Below are positions 1 to 7,383 of a stretch of DNA of 36,742 bases, in pieces (position 1 is the stretch's first letter; each line of letters opens with the position of its first letter). The DNA is taken from the NCBI GenBank assembly GCA_017535125.1, contig JAFXUS010000081.1, positions 1-36,742 of the forward strand, given 5' to 3'. Position numbers and translations under genes: made by a program. Below the pieces are notes generated by a model. It saw only the letters and a list, made by a program, of their open reading frames with translations, was not told the origin of the DNA and did not search any database. This stretch comes from Bacteroidales bacterium (GTDB taxonomy: Bacteria; Bacteroidota; Bacteroidia; Bacteroidales; UBA932).

Positions 1-84
1 CAGCAGGTGGAAAGTTATTTGCTGATGCGCCACTACGACGGCCTGATGAAGACCGGCCGGCTCAGTGGGCGCTCAGGTATGTAG
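1..84 (+). CDS. secY: Protein translocase subunit SecY, C-terminal end (partial)
   Basis: The window opens inside a reading frame of 27 residues that ends with TAG at 82-84. The visible residues QQVESYLLMRHYDGLMK are the conserved cytoplasmic tail of Bacteroidota SecY, the channel subunit of the Sec translocon in the inner membrane. The next gene is map 23 bases downstream, as expected for the spc operon in this phylum. All transmembrane segments lie upstream of the window, so only the tail can be judged. Confidence 0.9.
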   Translation, partial: QQVESYLLMRHYDGLMKTGRLSGRSGM

Positions 85-107
85 TTCTTTGAATAAATTG
101 AACGGTT

Positions 108-887
108 GTGATCAAGCCCAAGACTGAAGAAGAGATCGAGCTGTTGCGCGAGAATGCCATCATCGTCTCGAAGACGCTGGCGGAAGTCGGTAAAGCGGTT
201 GCCCCTGGTGTGACAACGAAAACGTTGAATAAGGTGGCCGAGACTTTCATTCGCGACAACGGTGCGATTCCCAGCTTCCTTGGTTTCGAGGGCTTCCCGG
301 CAGCCATCTGCGCCTCGGTCAACGATGTCGTGGTCCACGGTTTTCCGTCCGACTACGTCCTCAAGGAAGGAGACATCGTCAGCGCCGACATCGGCACGCT
401 CTACAAGGGCTACAACGGCGACTCCTGCTACACCTTCCCCGTCGGGGAGGTGTCGCCGGAGACCCGCAGGCTCCTCGACGTGACGAAGGAATCGCTCTAC
501 AGAGGCATTGCAGCGGCTGTCGCGGGTGCGCGGATCGGAGATATCGGATACGCGGTGCAATCGTATGCTGAAGCACACGGCTTCTCCGTGGTCCGCGAAT
601 TGGAAGGACACGGAATCGGCCGGGAGATGCACGAGAATCCGGGCGTGCCCAATTACGGGCGGCCGGGTCGCGGCACCCACCTGGTGGACGGAATGGTCCT
701 GTGCATCGAGCCGATGATCAACGCCGGCGGCAAGGCGGTCTATCTGGACAGAAACGGATGGGCCGTGCGCACCGCCGACCACAAGAATTCGGCCCACTAC
801 GAGCTTACGGTTGTTGTCCGGAAAGGCCGGGCCGAGCAGCTCTCAACCTTCGATTTTATCGAGAAAGATGGCACGATTAAATTTTAA
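108..887 (+). CDS. map: Methionine aminopeptidase, type I
   Basis: Cytoplasmic metalloenzyme that removes the initiator methionine from nascent proteins. The 259-residue protein has the normal length of a type Ia enzyme. The five expected metal ligands can be placed: D94 and D105 (in SADIG and NGDSCY), H168 (EGHGIG), E201 (CIEPM) and E232 (HYELTV); H77 in VVHG matches the substrate-binding histidine. The start is GTG at 108; the protein then reads MIKPKTEEEIELL, which matches the family start, and no ATG lies nearby. It sits between secY and infA, 12 bases before infA, so it is co-transcribed with the ribosomal operon. Confidence 0.97.
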   Translation: MIKPKTEEEIELLRENAIIVSKTLAEVGKAVAPGVTTKTLNKVAETFIRDNGAIPSFLGFEGFPAAICASVNDVVVHGFPSDYVLKEGDIVSADIGTLYKGYNGDSCYTFPVGEVSPETRRLLDVTKESLYRGIAAAVAGARIGDIGYAVQSYAEAHGFSVVRELEGHGIGREMHENPGVPNYGRPGRGTHLVDGMVLCIEPMINAGGKAVYLDRNGWAVRTADHKNSAHYELTVVVRKGRAEQLSTFDFIEKDGTIKF

Positions 888-899
888 AGTGATTTTTTA

Positions 900-1118
900 A
901 TGTCAAAACAAGTAGCAATAGAACAAGATGGGAAGGTTATCGAGACCCTTCCGAACGCGATGTTCAAAGTCGAGCTTGAGAACGGTCACGTCCTGCTCTG
1001 CAACATTTCGGGCAAGATGCGTATGAACTTCATCCATATTCTTCTTGGCGACAAAGTGAGAGTTGAGATTTCACCGTACGATTTAACCAAAGGCAGAATA
1101 TCTTTCAGATACAAATAA
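900..1118 (+). CDS. infA: Translation initiation factor IF-1
   Basis: A 72-residue single OB-fold protein that binds the 30S A site during initiation together with IF-2 and IF-3. Family landmarks are visible: [19 protein letters not shown] near the start, then [18 protein letters not shown], and the end [14 protein letters not shown]. The length is exactly that of canonical IF-1. It starts with ATG at 900, 12 bases after map, and is followed 12 bases later by rpmJ, the usual order in Bacteroidota. Confidence 0.98.
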   Translation: MSKQVAIEQDGKVIETLPNAMFKVELENGHVLLCNISGKMRMNFIHILLGDKVRVEISPYDLTKGRISFRYK

Positions 1119-1130
1119 AAGCACACAGAT

Positions 1131-1247
1131 ATGAAAGTCAAGACATCCATCAAGAAGCGCAGCGAAGATTGCAAGATCGTCAGACGCAAAGGCCGCCTGT
1201 ACGTCATCTGCAAGAAGAACCCCAAGTTCAAGATGCGCCAAGGATAA
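1131..1247 (+). CDS. rpmJ: 50S ribosomal protein L36
   Basis: A 38-residue protein starting [19 protein letters not shown] and ending NPKFKMRQG. This is the conserved L36 frame, located in its usual place between infA and rpsM. L36 binds 23S rRNA near the base of the stalk. In zinc-binding L36 four ligands (three Cys and a His) hold the metal; here only C14 and C27 remain, with R10 where the first Cys would sit and no final His, so it is a zinc-free or degenerate form. Such loss is common in this phylum. Confidence 0.95.
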   Translation: MKVKTSIKKRSEDCKIVRRKGRLYVICKKNPKFKMRQG

Positions 1248-1279
1248 TCAATCAGTAACAAATTAAGTAAAGTATAATT

Positions 1280-1657
1280 ATGGCAAGAATCGCCGGTGTA
1301 GATTTACCGAACAACAAACAGGGAGAAATAGGTCTGACCTATATCTTCGGTATCGGCCGCTCTTCCGCGAAGCGAATCCTCGAGAAGTGCGGGATCGATC
1401 CCACCATCAAAGTGGGCGACTGGAATGATGACCAGATCGCCAAGATCCGTACCGAGATCAATGAGGAGTACAAGATCGAGGGTGAGCTCCGCTCCTCCGT
1501 CCAGATGGACATCAAGCGCCTCATGGATATCGGCTGCTATCGCGGAATCCGCCACCGTCTCGGACTTCCCGTCCGCGGCCAGAGCACCAAGAACAACGCC
1601 CGTACCCGCAAGGGTCGCAAGAAGACCGTTGCCAACAAGAAGAAGGCGACCAAGTAA
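1280..1657 (+). CDS. rpsM: 30S ribosomal protein S13
   Basis: 125-residue S13, a head protein of the small subunit that contacts the P-site tRNA and bridges to L5. It starts [19 protein letters not shown], carries the helix-hairpin-helix region [15 protein letters not shown], and ends with the basic tail [16 protein letters not shown] that reaches the decoding centre. Length is normal. ATG at 1280 lies 32 bases after rpmJ; rpsK follows 13 bases after the stop. Confidence 0.98.
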   Translation: MARIAGVDLPNNKQGEIGLTYIFGIGRSSAKRILEKCGIDPTIKVGDWNDDQIAKIRTEINEEYKIEGELRSSVQMDIKRLMDIGCYRGIRHRLGLPVRGQSTKNNARTRKGRKKTVANKKKATK

Positions 1658-1670
1658 TCATTGATGAATT

Positions 1671-2057
1671 ATGGCAAAGAAAACTACAACATCCAAGAGA
1701 GTTGTCAAGGTTGAAGCTTATGGCGAAGCCCATATTTCATCGACCTTCAACAACGTCATCGTGTCCCTCACCAATGCGCAGGGCCAGGTGATCAGCTGGG
1801 GCTCCGCCGGTAAGTGCGGCTTCAGAGGCTCCAAGAAGAACACGCCGTACGCTGCCCAGATGGCCGCCGAGGACGCCGCCAAGACGGCCTTCGACGCTGG
1901 TCTGCGTCGCGTCAAGTGCTACGTCAAGGGTCCGGGTTCCGGCCGTGAGTCCGCCATCCGCACCATCAACAACGCCGGTATCATCGTGACCGAGATCGTC
2001 GACGTCACGCCGATGCCGCACAACGGGTGCCGTCCTAAGGGCCGTCGTAAAGTTTAA
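1671..2057 (+). CDS. rpsK: 30S ribosomal protein S11
   Basis: 128-residue S11, platform protein of the small subunit lining the mRNA exit. Conserved blocks are visible: [16 protein letters not shown], the central [29 protein letters not shown], and the C-terminal [18 protein letters not shown]. The N-terminal 12 residues ([12 protein letters not shown]) form a short basic extension as in other Bacteroidota. The HNG sequence near the end is the Asn-Gly site that becomes isoaspartate in E. coli S11. It is part of the alpha operon. Confidence 0.98.
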   Translation: MAKKTTTSKRVVKVEAYGEAHISSTFNNVIVSLTNAQGQVISWGSAGKCGFRGSKKNTPYAAQMAAEDAAKTAFDAGLRRVKCYVKGPGSGRESAIRTINNAGIIVTEIVDVTPMPHNGCRPKGRRKV

Positions 2058-2077
2058 TTTTTAAAAGCAAAACTACT

Positions 2078-2680
2078 ATGGCAAGATATACAGGTCCCAG
2101 CACCAAGATCGCCCGTAAGTTCGGCGAGCCGATTTTCGGCTCCGACAAGTATTTTGAGAAGCGCAACTATCCTCCGGGACAGCACGGCCTCGCCGCGAAG
2201 CGCAAGAAGTCCAAGGAATATGCTACCCAGCTGAAGGAGAAGCAGAAAGTCAAGTACATGTACGGTGTGCTCGAGCGTCAGTTCCACAACACCTACGACA
2301 AGGCTTCCCGCATGGCCGGCCAGAAGGGTGAGAACCTCGTGATTCTCCTCGAGTCCCGTCTCGACAATATCGTGTACCGTCTCGGTATTGCCCCGACCCG
2401 TGCCGCCGCCCGCCAGCTCGTGTCCCACCACCACATCACCCTGAACGGTACCGTGTGCAGCATCCCCTCCACCCAGGTGAGGGCCGGAGACACCGTGGCC
2501 GTCCGCGAGCGCTCCAAGAGCCTCGAGGTGATCCAGAACAGCGTGGCCTCCGTGACCAAGTATTCCTGGCTGGATTTCGACACCAAGACCCTCAGTGGCA
2601 AGTTCCTCAATGTTCCGACCCGTGCGGAAATCCCCGAGAACATCAACGAGCAGCTTATCGTCGACCTCTATTCCAAATAA
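2078..2680 (+). CDS. rpsD: 30S ribosomal protein S4
   Basis: 200-residue S4, primary 16S-binding protein and, in E. coli, the translational regulator of the alpha operon. The start [20 protein letters not shown], the YPPGQHG block (residues ~31-37), and the S4 RNA-binding domain ([13 protein letters not shown] to HHHITLNG, residues ~90-125) are all present. The N-terminal region has no Cys cluster, so this is the zinc-free form. It starts 20 bases after rpsK. Whether S4 autoregulates here cannot be judged; I see no obvious pseudoknot leader. Confidence 0.98.
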   Translation: MARYTGPSTKIARKFGEPIFGSDKYFEKRNYPPGQHGLAAKRKKSKEYATQLKEKQKVKYMYGVLERQFHNTYDKASRMAGQKGENLVILLESRLDNIVYRLGIAPTRAAARQLVSHHHITLNGTVCSIPSTQVRAGDTVAVRERSKSLEVIQNSVASVTKYSWLDFDTKTLSGKFLNVPTRAEIPENINEQLIVDLYSK

Positions 2681-2699
2681 TCCTTAACACCACTGTAAT

Positions 2700-3707
2700 A
2701 TGGCAATCTTAGCATTTCAGAAACCGGACAAGGTGATCATGCTCGAAAGCACCGACACCGTCGGTCGTTTCGAATTCCGGCCGCTTGAGCCGGGTTACGG
2801 CCAGACGATCGGTAACGCTCTTCGTCGCATCTTGCTGGCCTCCCTGGAGGGGTTTGCTATCAGTCAGATCAAGATCTCCGGCGTGGACCAGGAGTTCCAG
2901 ACCATCCCCGGCGTCATCGAGGGGATGCAGGACATCATCCTGAACCTCAAGCAGGTTCGTTTCCGCCGCATGGTCGAGACCGTGGACACTGAGACGGCAA
3001 ACATCGTCATCAGCGGCAAGCAGGAGTTTACGGCAGAAGATATCTCCAAAGGATTGTCTTCTTTCATGGTGTTGAATCCCGAATTGCACATCTGCTCGCT
3101 CGAGCCTTCCGTGAAGCTCGAAATCTCGCTCTCCATCACGAAGGGCCGCGGTTTCGTGCCCGCCGAGGAGCTCCGCGACGAGAACACGCCGATCGGAACC
3201 ATTCCGGTGGACGCGATCTACACCCCGATCCGCAAGGTCAACTGGAGTGTGGAGAACTGGCGTGTCGAGCAGAAGACGGATTACGAGAAACTCAATCTTG
3301 AGATCGTGACGGACGGTTCCATTTCCCCGAACGCGGCCCTTCACGAGGCGGCCAACATCCTGATCTACCACTTCAAGCTCTTCACCGACGACAAGAAGAT
3401 GTCGCTCGAGAGCACCGTGGAGACCGACAGCAAGGAACTGGACGAGGAGTCGCTGCACATGCGTCACCTCCTCCTCACCAAGCTCAGCGACGTGGGCCTG
3501 TCCGTGCGTGCCTTCAACTGCCTCAAGGCAGCTGAGATCGACACGTTCGCGGATCTCGTGTCCTATTCCCGTCCCGAGCTGATGAAGTTCCGCAACTTCG
3601 GCCGGAAGTCCCTCAACGAAATCGACCTCCTGGTCGAGAAGATGAAGCTTTCGTTCGGAATGGACGTCACCAAGTATAATATCGAACCCAAGAAAAAGAA
3701 CGTTTAA
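2700..3707 (+). CDS. rpoA: RNA polymerase subunit alpha
   Basis: 335-residue alpha subunit. The N-terminal dimerisation/assembly domain spans about residues 1-235 and contains the hallmark [14 protein letters not shown] (~43-56). The C-terminal domain that binds promoter DNA and activators spans about 255-325, with LRAFNCLK-like [12 protein letters not shown] and the [11 protein letters not shown] helix-hairpin-helix. Length is normal for Bacteroidota. It lies 19 bases after rpsD and 2 bases before rplQ, the conserved alpha-operon order. Confidence 0.98.
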   Translation: MAILAFQKPDKVIMLESTDTVGRFEFRPLEPGYGQTIGNALRRILLASLEGFAISQIKISGVDQEFQTIPGVIEGMQDIILNLKQVRFRRMVETVDTETANIVISGKQEFTAEDISKGLSSFMVLNPELHICSLEPSVKLEISLSITKGRGFVPAEELRDENTPIGTIPVDAIYTPIRKVNWSVENWRVEQKTDYEKLNLEIVTDGSISPNAALHEAANILIYHFKLFTDDKKMSLESTVETDSKELDEESLHMRHLLLTKLSDVGLSVRAFNCLKAAEIDTFADLVSYSRPELMKFRNFGRKSLNEIDLLVEKMKLSFGMDVTKYNIEPKKKNV

Positions 3708-3709
3708 AG

Positions 3710-4222
3710 ATGAGACACAATAAAGCTATCAATCATCTTGGTCGTCAGGCCGGTCACCGCAAGGCGCTCCTCGCCAACATGGCTTGCTCCCTGATCCAGC
3801 ACAAGCGCATCACCACCACCGTGGCGAAGGCGAAGGCCCTCAAGAGCTACGTGGAGCCGCTGATCACCAAGTCCAAGGAGGACACGACGCACAGCCGTCG
3901 CGTCGTGTTCAGCTACCTCAAGGACAAGGAGGCCGTGACCGAACTGTTCCGCACCATCGCTCCGAAGGTCGCCGACCGTCCGGGCGGATACACCCGTGTG
4001 CTTCACATCGGTTTCCGTCAGGGTGACGCCGCCGAGATGGCGCTGATCGAGCTCGTCGACTTCAACGAGGCCGCCCTCGCCGCTGCAGACTCCAAGAAGG
4101 CTGCCGCCAAGAAGACGACCCGTCGCAGCCGCGCCAAGAAGGCCGAGGCCGCCCCGGAAGCCCCGAAGGCGGAAGAGGCCCCGAAGGCGGAAGCCGCTGC
4201 CGAAGAGCCGAAGGCCGAATAA
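3710..4222 (+). CDS. rplQ: 50S ribosomal protein L17 with long acidic/alanine tail
   Basis: L17 lies at the exit side of the large subunit. Residues 1-~120 are the conserved core ([20 protein letters not shown] at the start; [17 protein letters not shown]). The remaining ~50 residues are a low-complexity tail: first basic ([16 protein letters not shown]), then Ala/Pro/Glu/Lys repeats such as [14 protein letters not shown]. Such tails occur on L17 of other Bacteroidota; their role is unknown. It is the last gene of the alpha operon, ending 3 bases before the convergent aroD-aroA gene. Confidence 0.96.
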   Translation: MRHNKAINHLGRQAGHRKALLANMACSLIQHKRITTTVAKAKALKSYVEPLITKSKEDTTHSRRVVFSYLKDKEAVTELFRTIAPKVADRPGGYTRVLHIGFRQGDAAEMALIELVDFNEAALAAADSKKAAAKKTTRRSRAKKAEAAPEAPKAEEAPKAEAAAEEPKAE

Positions 4223-4225
4223 TTA

Positions 4226-6205
4226 CTAAAGCCTGAATCCGGGGAAGGATTTCCCCACGCAAGCCTCATCGTCGATGACGATGGGGCTTTCTGTTCCCAG
4301 GGAGGCCACCTGCAGTGCCATCACCATGCGATGGTCGTGGCGGGAGGTGTATTCGCCGCCCTTGAGGAGGCGTCCGCCGAGCAGCCGCGCTGCCAGGGAT
4401 TCGCCCCAGACGACCAGCTCGTCGCCTTCGATGCGCGCTTCCACGCCCATCTGCAGGAGCATCTCGAGGATGGCTTCCGCGCGGTTGGATTCCTTGGTGG
4501 CGAGGCGCCCCACGCCCGCGATGCGGCTTTCACCGGCGCAGAACGCGGCGAGCACGGAGATGATGGGGAAGAGGTCGGGGGCGTTGCTGAGGTCCTGCTG
4601 GAAAGCTTCCAGCGGGGCTTTTCGTACGCAGACGGTCCCGCCGTCGAGCTGCGAGACCACGGCACCCGCCTCGACGAGGATGTCGATGACAGTCAGGTCG
4701 GCCTGCAGGGACTTGGTGTCCATGCCCACGAGCTCGGCCGAGCCGAAGATGGCGCCGGCCACGAGGAAGTTGGCGGCGGCGCTCCAGTCTCCCTCGATGT
4801 CGAAATCGGCGGCGCGGTAATGCTGGCGCCCGCGCACCTTGAAGTTGATGCCGGTGCAGCCGGACCAGTCGTCCGCCTCCAGCATCTCGGCGTCGCCTTC
4901 CATCTCGCTGCGGGTCTGGATCCCGAAATGGCGCAGCACGTCGAGGGTGATATACATGTAGGGTATGCTCTTGGGCTCGTTCACGTGCAGCGTCGAGTCC
5001 TTGTCGCAGAGCGGCAGGGCCATCAGCAGACCGGAAATGAGCTGCGAGCCGCCCTGGCCGGGGACCTCGGCCGTGCCGGGGATGAGGTGTCCCTTGACCG
5101 TAGCGGGGATAAAGACTTCCTTGCCGTCGCGCTCCTGCTCGTTCGCGAGGAGCACGCCGAAGGCGGCCATGATGTCGGCGGCACCGCTCAGGGGCCGCTT
5201 CAGCAGGGTGCCGCGGCCGGTCACGGAGAAGCTGCCGTCGCCGACGGCGGCGAGCACCGGGATGGTCAGGCGCGTGAGTAGGCCGGATTCGCCGGTGTCC
5301 ACGCTGCCGGGCTGCAGCTGCCGGCAACGGGCGCCGATGCCGGTGATGGTCAGCAGGTCGCCGTTCTTCTCTACCTTGGCACCGAGGGCGCGGGCGAGCG
5401 CGAGCGCCGCTTCGGAGTCCCCGCAGGGGCTGTAGCCGCCGAGGTGCGAAGTGCCGTCCGCGAGCGCCGCGGCGAAGATCGCGCGCTGCGCGAAACTCTT
5501 GGACGCGGGCATCCTGCGGCCTTCCGCCCGGTAGGGCTTGCGCTCGCCGTAGAGGGCGGCGTACATTTCCGCGAGCGGCCACTGGCCGGGCGCGGTGGCT
5601 TCTTCCGCGTTCAGCGCGGCGAAGCTGAACGGCGCTCCGCGGCGCAGGCACTGCAGGCGCGTGTCGCGGCCCGCCTCGCCCATGCCGAAGGCCACGAGGC
5701 GGCCCTGGAGCGAATCCACGTCCTCCAGCACGATGCTGTAGAGCGATTCGATGCGGGCGGCGTCCTCCGCCGAACGGCAGGTCGTTACGACCTTGGCGAT
5801 TTCGGCGCCGTAGCGGAAACAGCGGGCGAGCGCGCGCTGCAGGAATTCGATGTCGGGCGTGCCCTCGAAATCGTGGAAGGAGCGGATGATCTCCGTGCCC
5901 GTCTTGCGGCAGAGATGCTGGAAACGCTTGCTCATGTCGGCCGGGGCCTCGATTTCGAGGTCCGCGAAACGGGCGCCCGCCTCGATGGCGAGGCGCAGCC
6001 GGCGCTCCGCCTCCGCGGGGGAGTCGCAGCCGTCGATGCGGCAGGTGGCGATGAGCGGAGTGTCGGACTCGGCGAAGAGCGTTTCGATCTGTTCGTCCGT
6101 GAGGGTGCAGCGGTCGAGGCGGATCTCCGCCATTTCGACCGCAGGGTCTTCGAGGATCGCGAGGATTTGCCCGAAGGTCTTATGCTGCAGGCTGGTGCAA
6201 ATCAT
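4226..6205 (-). CDS. Fused 3-dehydroquinate dehydratase (type I) / EPSP synthase
   Basis: A 659-residue two-domain enzyme covering shikimate-pathway steps 3 and 6. Residues ~1-220 form a type I dehydratase: AEIRLD (27-31), catalytic H111 (SFHDF), Schiff-base K138 (EIAKVV), then GMGEAGRDTRL and GQWPLAE. Residues ~222-659 form EPSP synthase: K236-S237 (PASKS), GESGLLTR (305-312) at the phosphoenolpyruvate loop, GSQLISG (386-392), D544, KESNR (571-575), HDHRM (623-627) and K652. All catalytic residues of both enzymes are present, so both are probably active. The loop differs from the E. coli NAGTAMR version. aroB lies upstream and overlaps by 26 bases, which indicates one transcript. The junction is short, so the dehydratase lacks part of the usual 250 residues. 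Confidence 0.93.
   Translation of the reverse strand: MICTSLQHKTFGQILAILEDPAVEMAEIRLDRCTLTDEQIETLFAESDTPLIATCRIDGCDSPAEAERRLRLAIEAGARFADLEIEAPADMSKRFQHLCRKTGTEIIRSFHDFEGTPDIEFLQRALARCFRYGAEIAKVVTTCRSAEDAARIESLYSIVLEDVDSLQGRLVAFGMGEAGRDTRLQCLRRGAPFSFAALNAEEATAPGQWPLAEMYAALYGERKPYRAEGRRMPASKSFAQRAIFAAALADGTSHLGGYSPCGDSEAALALARALGAKVEKNGDLLTITGIGARCRQLQPGSVDTGESGLLTRLTIPVLAAVGDGSFSVTGRGTLLKRPLSGAADIMAAFGVLLANEQERDGKEVFIPATVKGHLIPGTAEVPGQGGSQLISGLLMALPLCDKDSTLHVNEPKSIPYMYITLDVLRHFGIQTRSEMEGDAEMLEADDWSGCTGINFKVRGRQHYRAADFDIEGDWSAAANFLVAGAIFGSAELVGMDTKSLQADLTVIDILVEAGAVVSQLDGGTVCVRKAPLEAFQQDLSNAPDLFPIISVLAAFCAGESRIAGVGRLATKESNRAEAILEMLLQMGVEARIEGDELVVWGESLAARLLGGRLLKGGEYTSRHDHRMVMALQVASLGTESPIVIDDEACVGKSFPGFRL
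4261..4294 (+). terminator. Probable terminator of the spc/alpha operon, inside antisense of aroDA
   Basis: Bases 4261-4273 pair with 4277-4289 (13 bp with one G-T pair, GAT loop), and the 3' arm runs into CTTTCTGTT on the plus strand. It lies 39 bases after the rplQ stop, within the last codons of the convergent aroDA gene (residues around IDDEACVGKS). Position and shape fit an intrinsic terminator for the ribosomal operon. The T-tract is short and interrupted. Confidence 0.5.
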
Positions 6206-7133
6206 CCAGGTCTTTGATTATCACCTTGCCGATCTTCTTGATCAGGACAAAGTGGATGATGCCTTTCTCGGCTTTCTTGTCTTTCCAGAGGGCCGCTTCG
6301 AGCTCCGCCTCGGGGCAGGGCAGTTCCGTCGGGAGGCCGCAGGCGGCCAGGTCGGCGCGGATCTGCGCCGCGAGCCCCGCCTTGCAAAGGCCCAGGCGCT
6401 CGGACAGGAGCGCGGCCTGCACCATGCCCACGGCGACGGCCTCGCCGTGCGTCATCGGCTCCGCGGTATCGTGCGTGTGCTGGTACCACTCGATGGCGTG
6501 GGCGTAGGTGTGGCCGAGGTTGAGGCAGCGCCGGAGGTTCTCCTCGTACGGATCCTGCTCCACGATCTTGCGCTTCACGGCCGCGGCCGCTTCGATGAGC
6601 GGGGCGAGCGCCGCGAAATCAATTTTCGGCTCGGAGAGCACCTTGACGGCTTTCTCGTAGTTGCCGCCCTTGTTGTCGATGATGAAGGTCTTGAGCATCT
6701 CGGCGGCGCCGGAGCGCAGTTCGCGCGCGGGCAGCGTGGCCAGCACTTCCGGGAGAATGCGGGTGTAGATGGGGAATTTCGTGACCCCGATTATGTTCTT
6801 GTAGCTGTCCAGGTTCACGCCCGTCTTGCCGCCCACGCCCGCGTCCACCTGGCTGAGCAGGGTGGTCGGGTAGTTGGCGTAGCGCACGCCGCGCTTGTAG
6901 ATGCTGGCGGCGAAGCCCACGAGGTCCGTGGTCACGCCGCCGCCCACGGCCCACACGATGGCGTCGCGGTTGGCGCCCTGCGCGAGCAGCCAGCGGCAGA
7001 TGTCCAGGACGGTGTCCATGGTCTTGTGCTCCTCGTCGGCGGTGATGGCCAGCGAAGGCCGTCCCTCGGCGAGTTTGAGGGCGAAGGATTCGACGTTCCG
7101 GTCGTAAATGACGTAGATGCTTTTCTTCTCCAT
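6180..7133 (-). CDS. aroB: 3-dehydroquinate synthase, short N-terminus
   Basis: Second enzyme of the shikimate pathway: makes 3-dehydroquinate from DAHP using NAD and a divalent metal. Visible motifs: AVGGGVTTDLVGFAA (62-76, nucleotide binding), YPTTLLSQVDAGVGGKTGVN (88-107), metal ligands E145 (SGAAEMLK), H208 (LGHTYAHAIE) and H229 (HGEAVAVGM). I start it at ATG 7133 (MEKKSIYVIYD). A longer frame to 7238 would run through the tRNA-Leu gene on the other strand and has no family similarity. The resulting 317 residues are roughly 30-40 shorter than E. coli AroB; the N-terminal strands before the first Rossmann strand are missing. It overlaps the downstream dehydratase/EPSP synthase gene. Confidence 0.93.
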   Translation of the reverse strand: MEKKSIYVIYDRNVESFALKLAEGRPSLAITADEEHKTMDTVLDICRWLLAQGANRDAIVWAVGGGVTTDLVGFAASIYKRGVRYANYPTTLLSQVDAGVGGKTGVNLDSYKNIIGVTKFPIYTRILPEVLATLPARELRSGAAEMLKTFIIDNKGGNYEKAVKVLSEPKIDFAALAPLIEAAAAVKRKIVEQDPYEENLRRCLNLGHTYAHAIEWYQHTHDTAEPMTHGEAVAVGMVQAALLSERLGLCKAGLAAQIRADLAACGLPTELPCPEAELEAALWKDKKAEKGIIHFVLIKKIGKVIIKDLDDLHQPAA

Positions 7134-7158
7134 ACGAATAGCGAAGATACGCCAAAAA

Positions 7159-7189
7159 TTTGATAAATCGTGTTTTTTAGATACCTTTG
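7159..7189 (+). promoter_or_regulatory. Bacteroidota-type promoter of tRNA-Leu
   Basis: TTTG at 7159-7162, a 19-base spacer, and TACCTTTG at 7182-7189 match the -33/-7 consensus of the primary sigma factor of this phylum. It lies 12 bases before the mature tRNA and is followed by GCAGTCCCT, a sequence shared with the rplM and rRNA promoters of this window. Confidence 0.85.
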
Positions 7190-7201
7190 CAGTCCCTACC
7201 A

Positions 7202-7286
7202 GCCCTGATGGCGGAATTGGTAGACGCGCTGGACTCAAAATCCAGTGGCCTTTAAAGCCGTGCGGGTTCGATTCCCGCTTGGGGCA
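7202..7286 (+). tRNA. tRNA-Leu (anticodon CAA)
   Basis: Acceptor arms 7202-7208 and 7279-7285 pair (GCCCTGA with TTGGGGC), discriminator A at 7286. The D-arm contains GGTAGAC; the anticodon stem CTGGA/TCCAG encloses loop CTCAAAA, giving anticodon CAA, which reads UUG. A long variable arm (class II) precedes the T-arm GCGGG-TTCGATT-CCCGC at 7262-7278. The 3' CCA is not encoded, so it must be added after transcription. Confidence 0.95.
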
Positions 7287-7322
7287 CGCGAGCCCGGCCG
7301 ACTGGCCGGGCTTTCGCGTGCC
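7283..7322 (+). terminator. Hairpin after tRNA-Leu, sharing bases with its 3' end
   Basis: AGCCCGGCC (7291-7299) pairs with GGCCGGGCT (7304-7312) around a GACT loop. The stem can extend with GGCACGCG (7283-7290) and CGCGTGCC (7315-7322), across a small TT bulge. The first four bases of the outer arm belong to the tRNA acceptor arm and discriminator. There is only a short T run, so it could be a terminator, a 3' processing signal or both. Confidence 0.55.
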
Positions 7323-7354
7323 CGGTTATCCAAGCTGGTTTTCTTTTTTTTGTT

Positions 7355-7362
7355 TATCTTTG
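7355..7362 (+). promoter_or_regulatory. -7 element for the deacetylase operon
   Basis: TATCTTTG fits the TAnnTTTG -7 consensus and ends 21 bases before the start codon of the polysaccharide deacetylase gene. No clear TTTG occurs at the expected -33 distance; the upstream stretch is T-rich. Confidence 0.5.
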
Positions 7363-7383
7363 AGAAGATTATTGCTAACCGTT

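Noticed and set aside
4331..5651. Long frames antisense to or in another frame of aroDA
   Set aside because: Arg/Ala/Gly-rich translations without motifs, whereas the minus-strand aroDA frame carries every catalytic residue.
7134..7238. 35-residue upstream extension of aroB
   Set aside because: It lies across the tRNA gene and promoter and has no family similarity.
7117..7383. Upstream extension of the deacetylase frame
   Set aside because: It would translate through tRNA-Leu and its terminator; the signal peptide begins at 7384.
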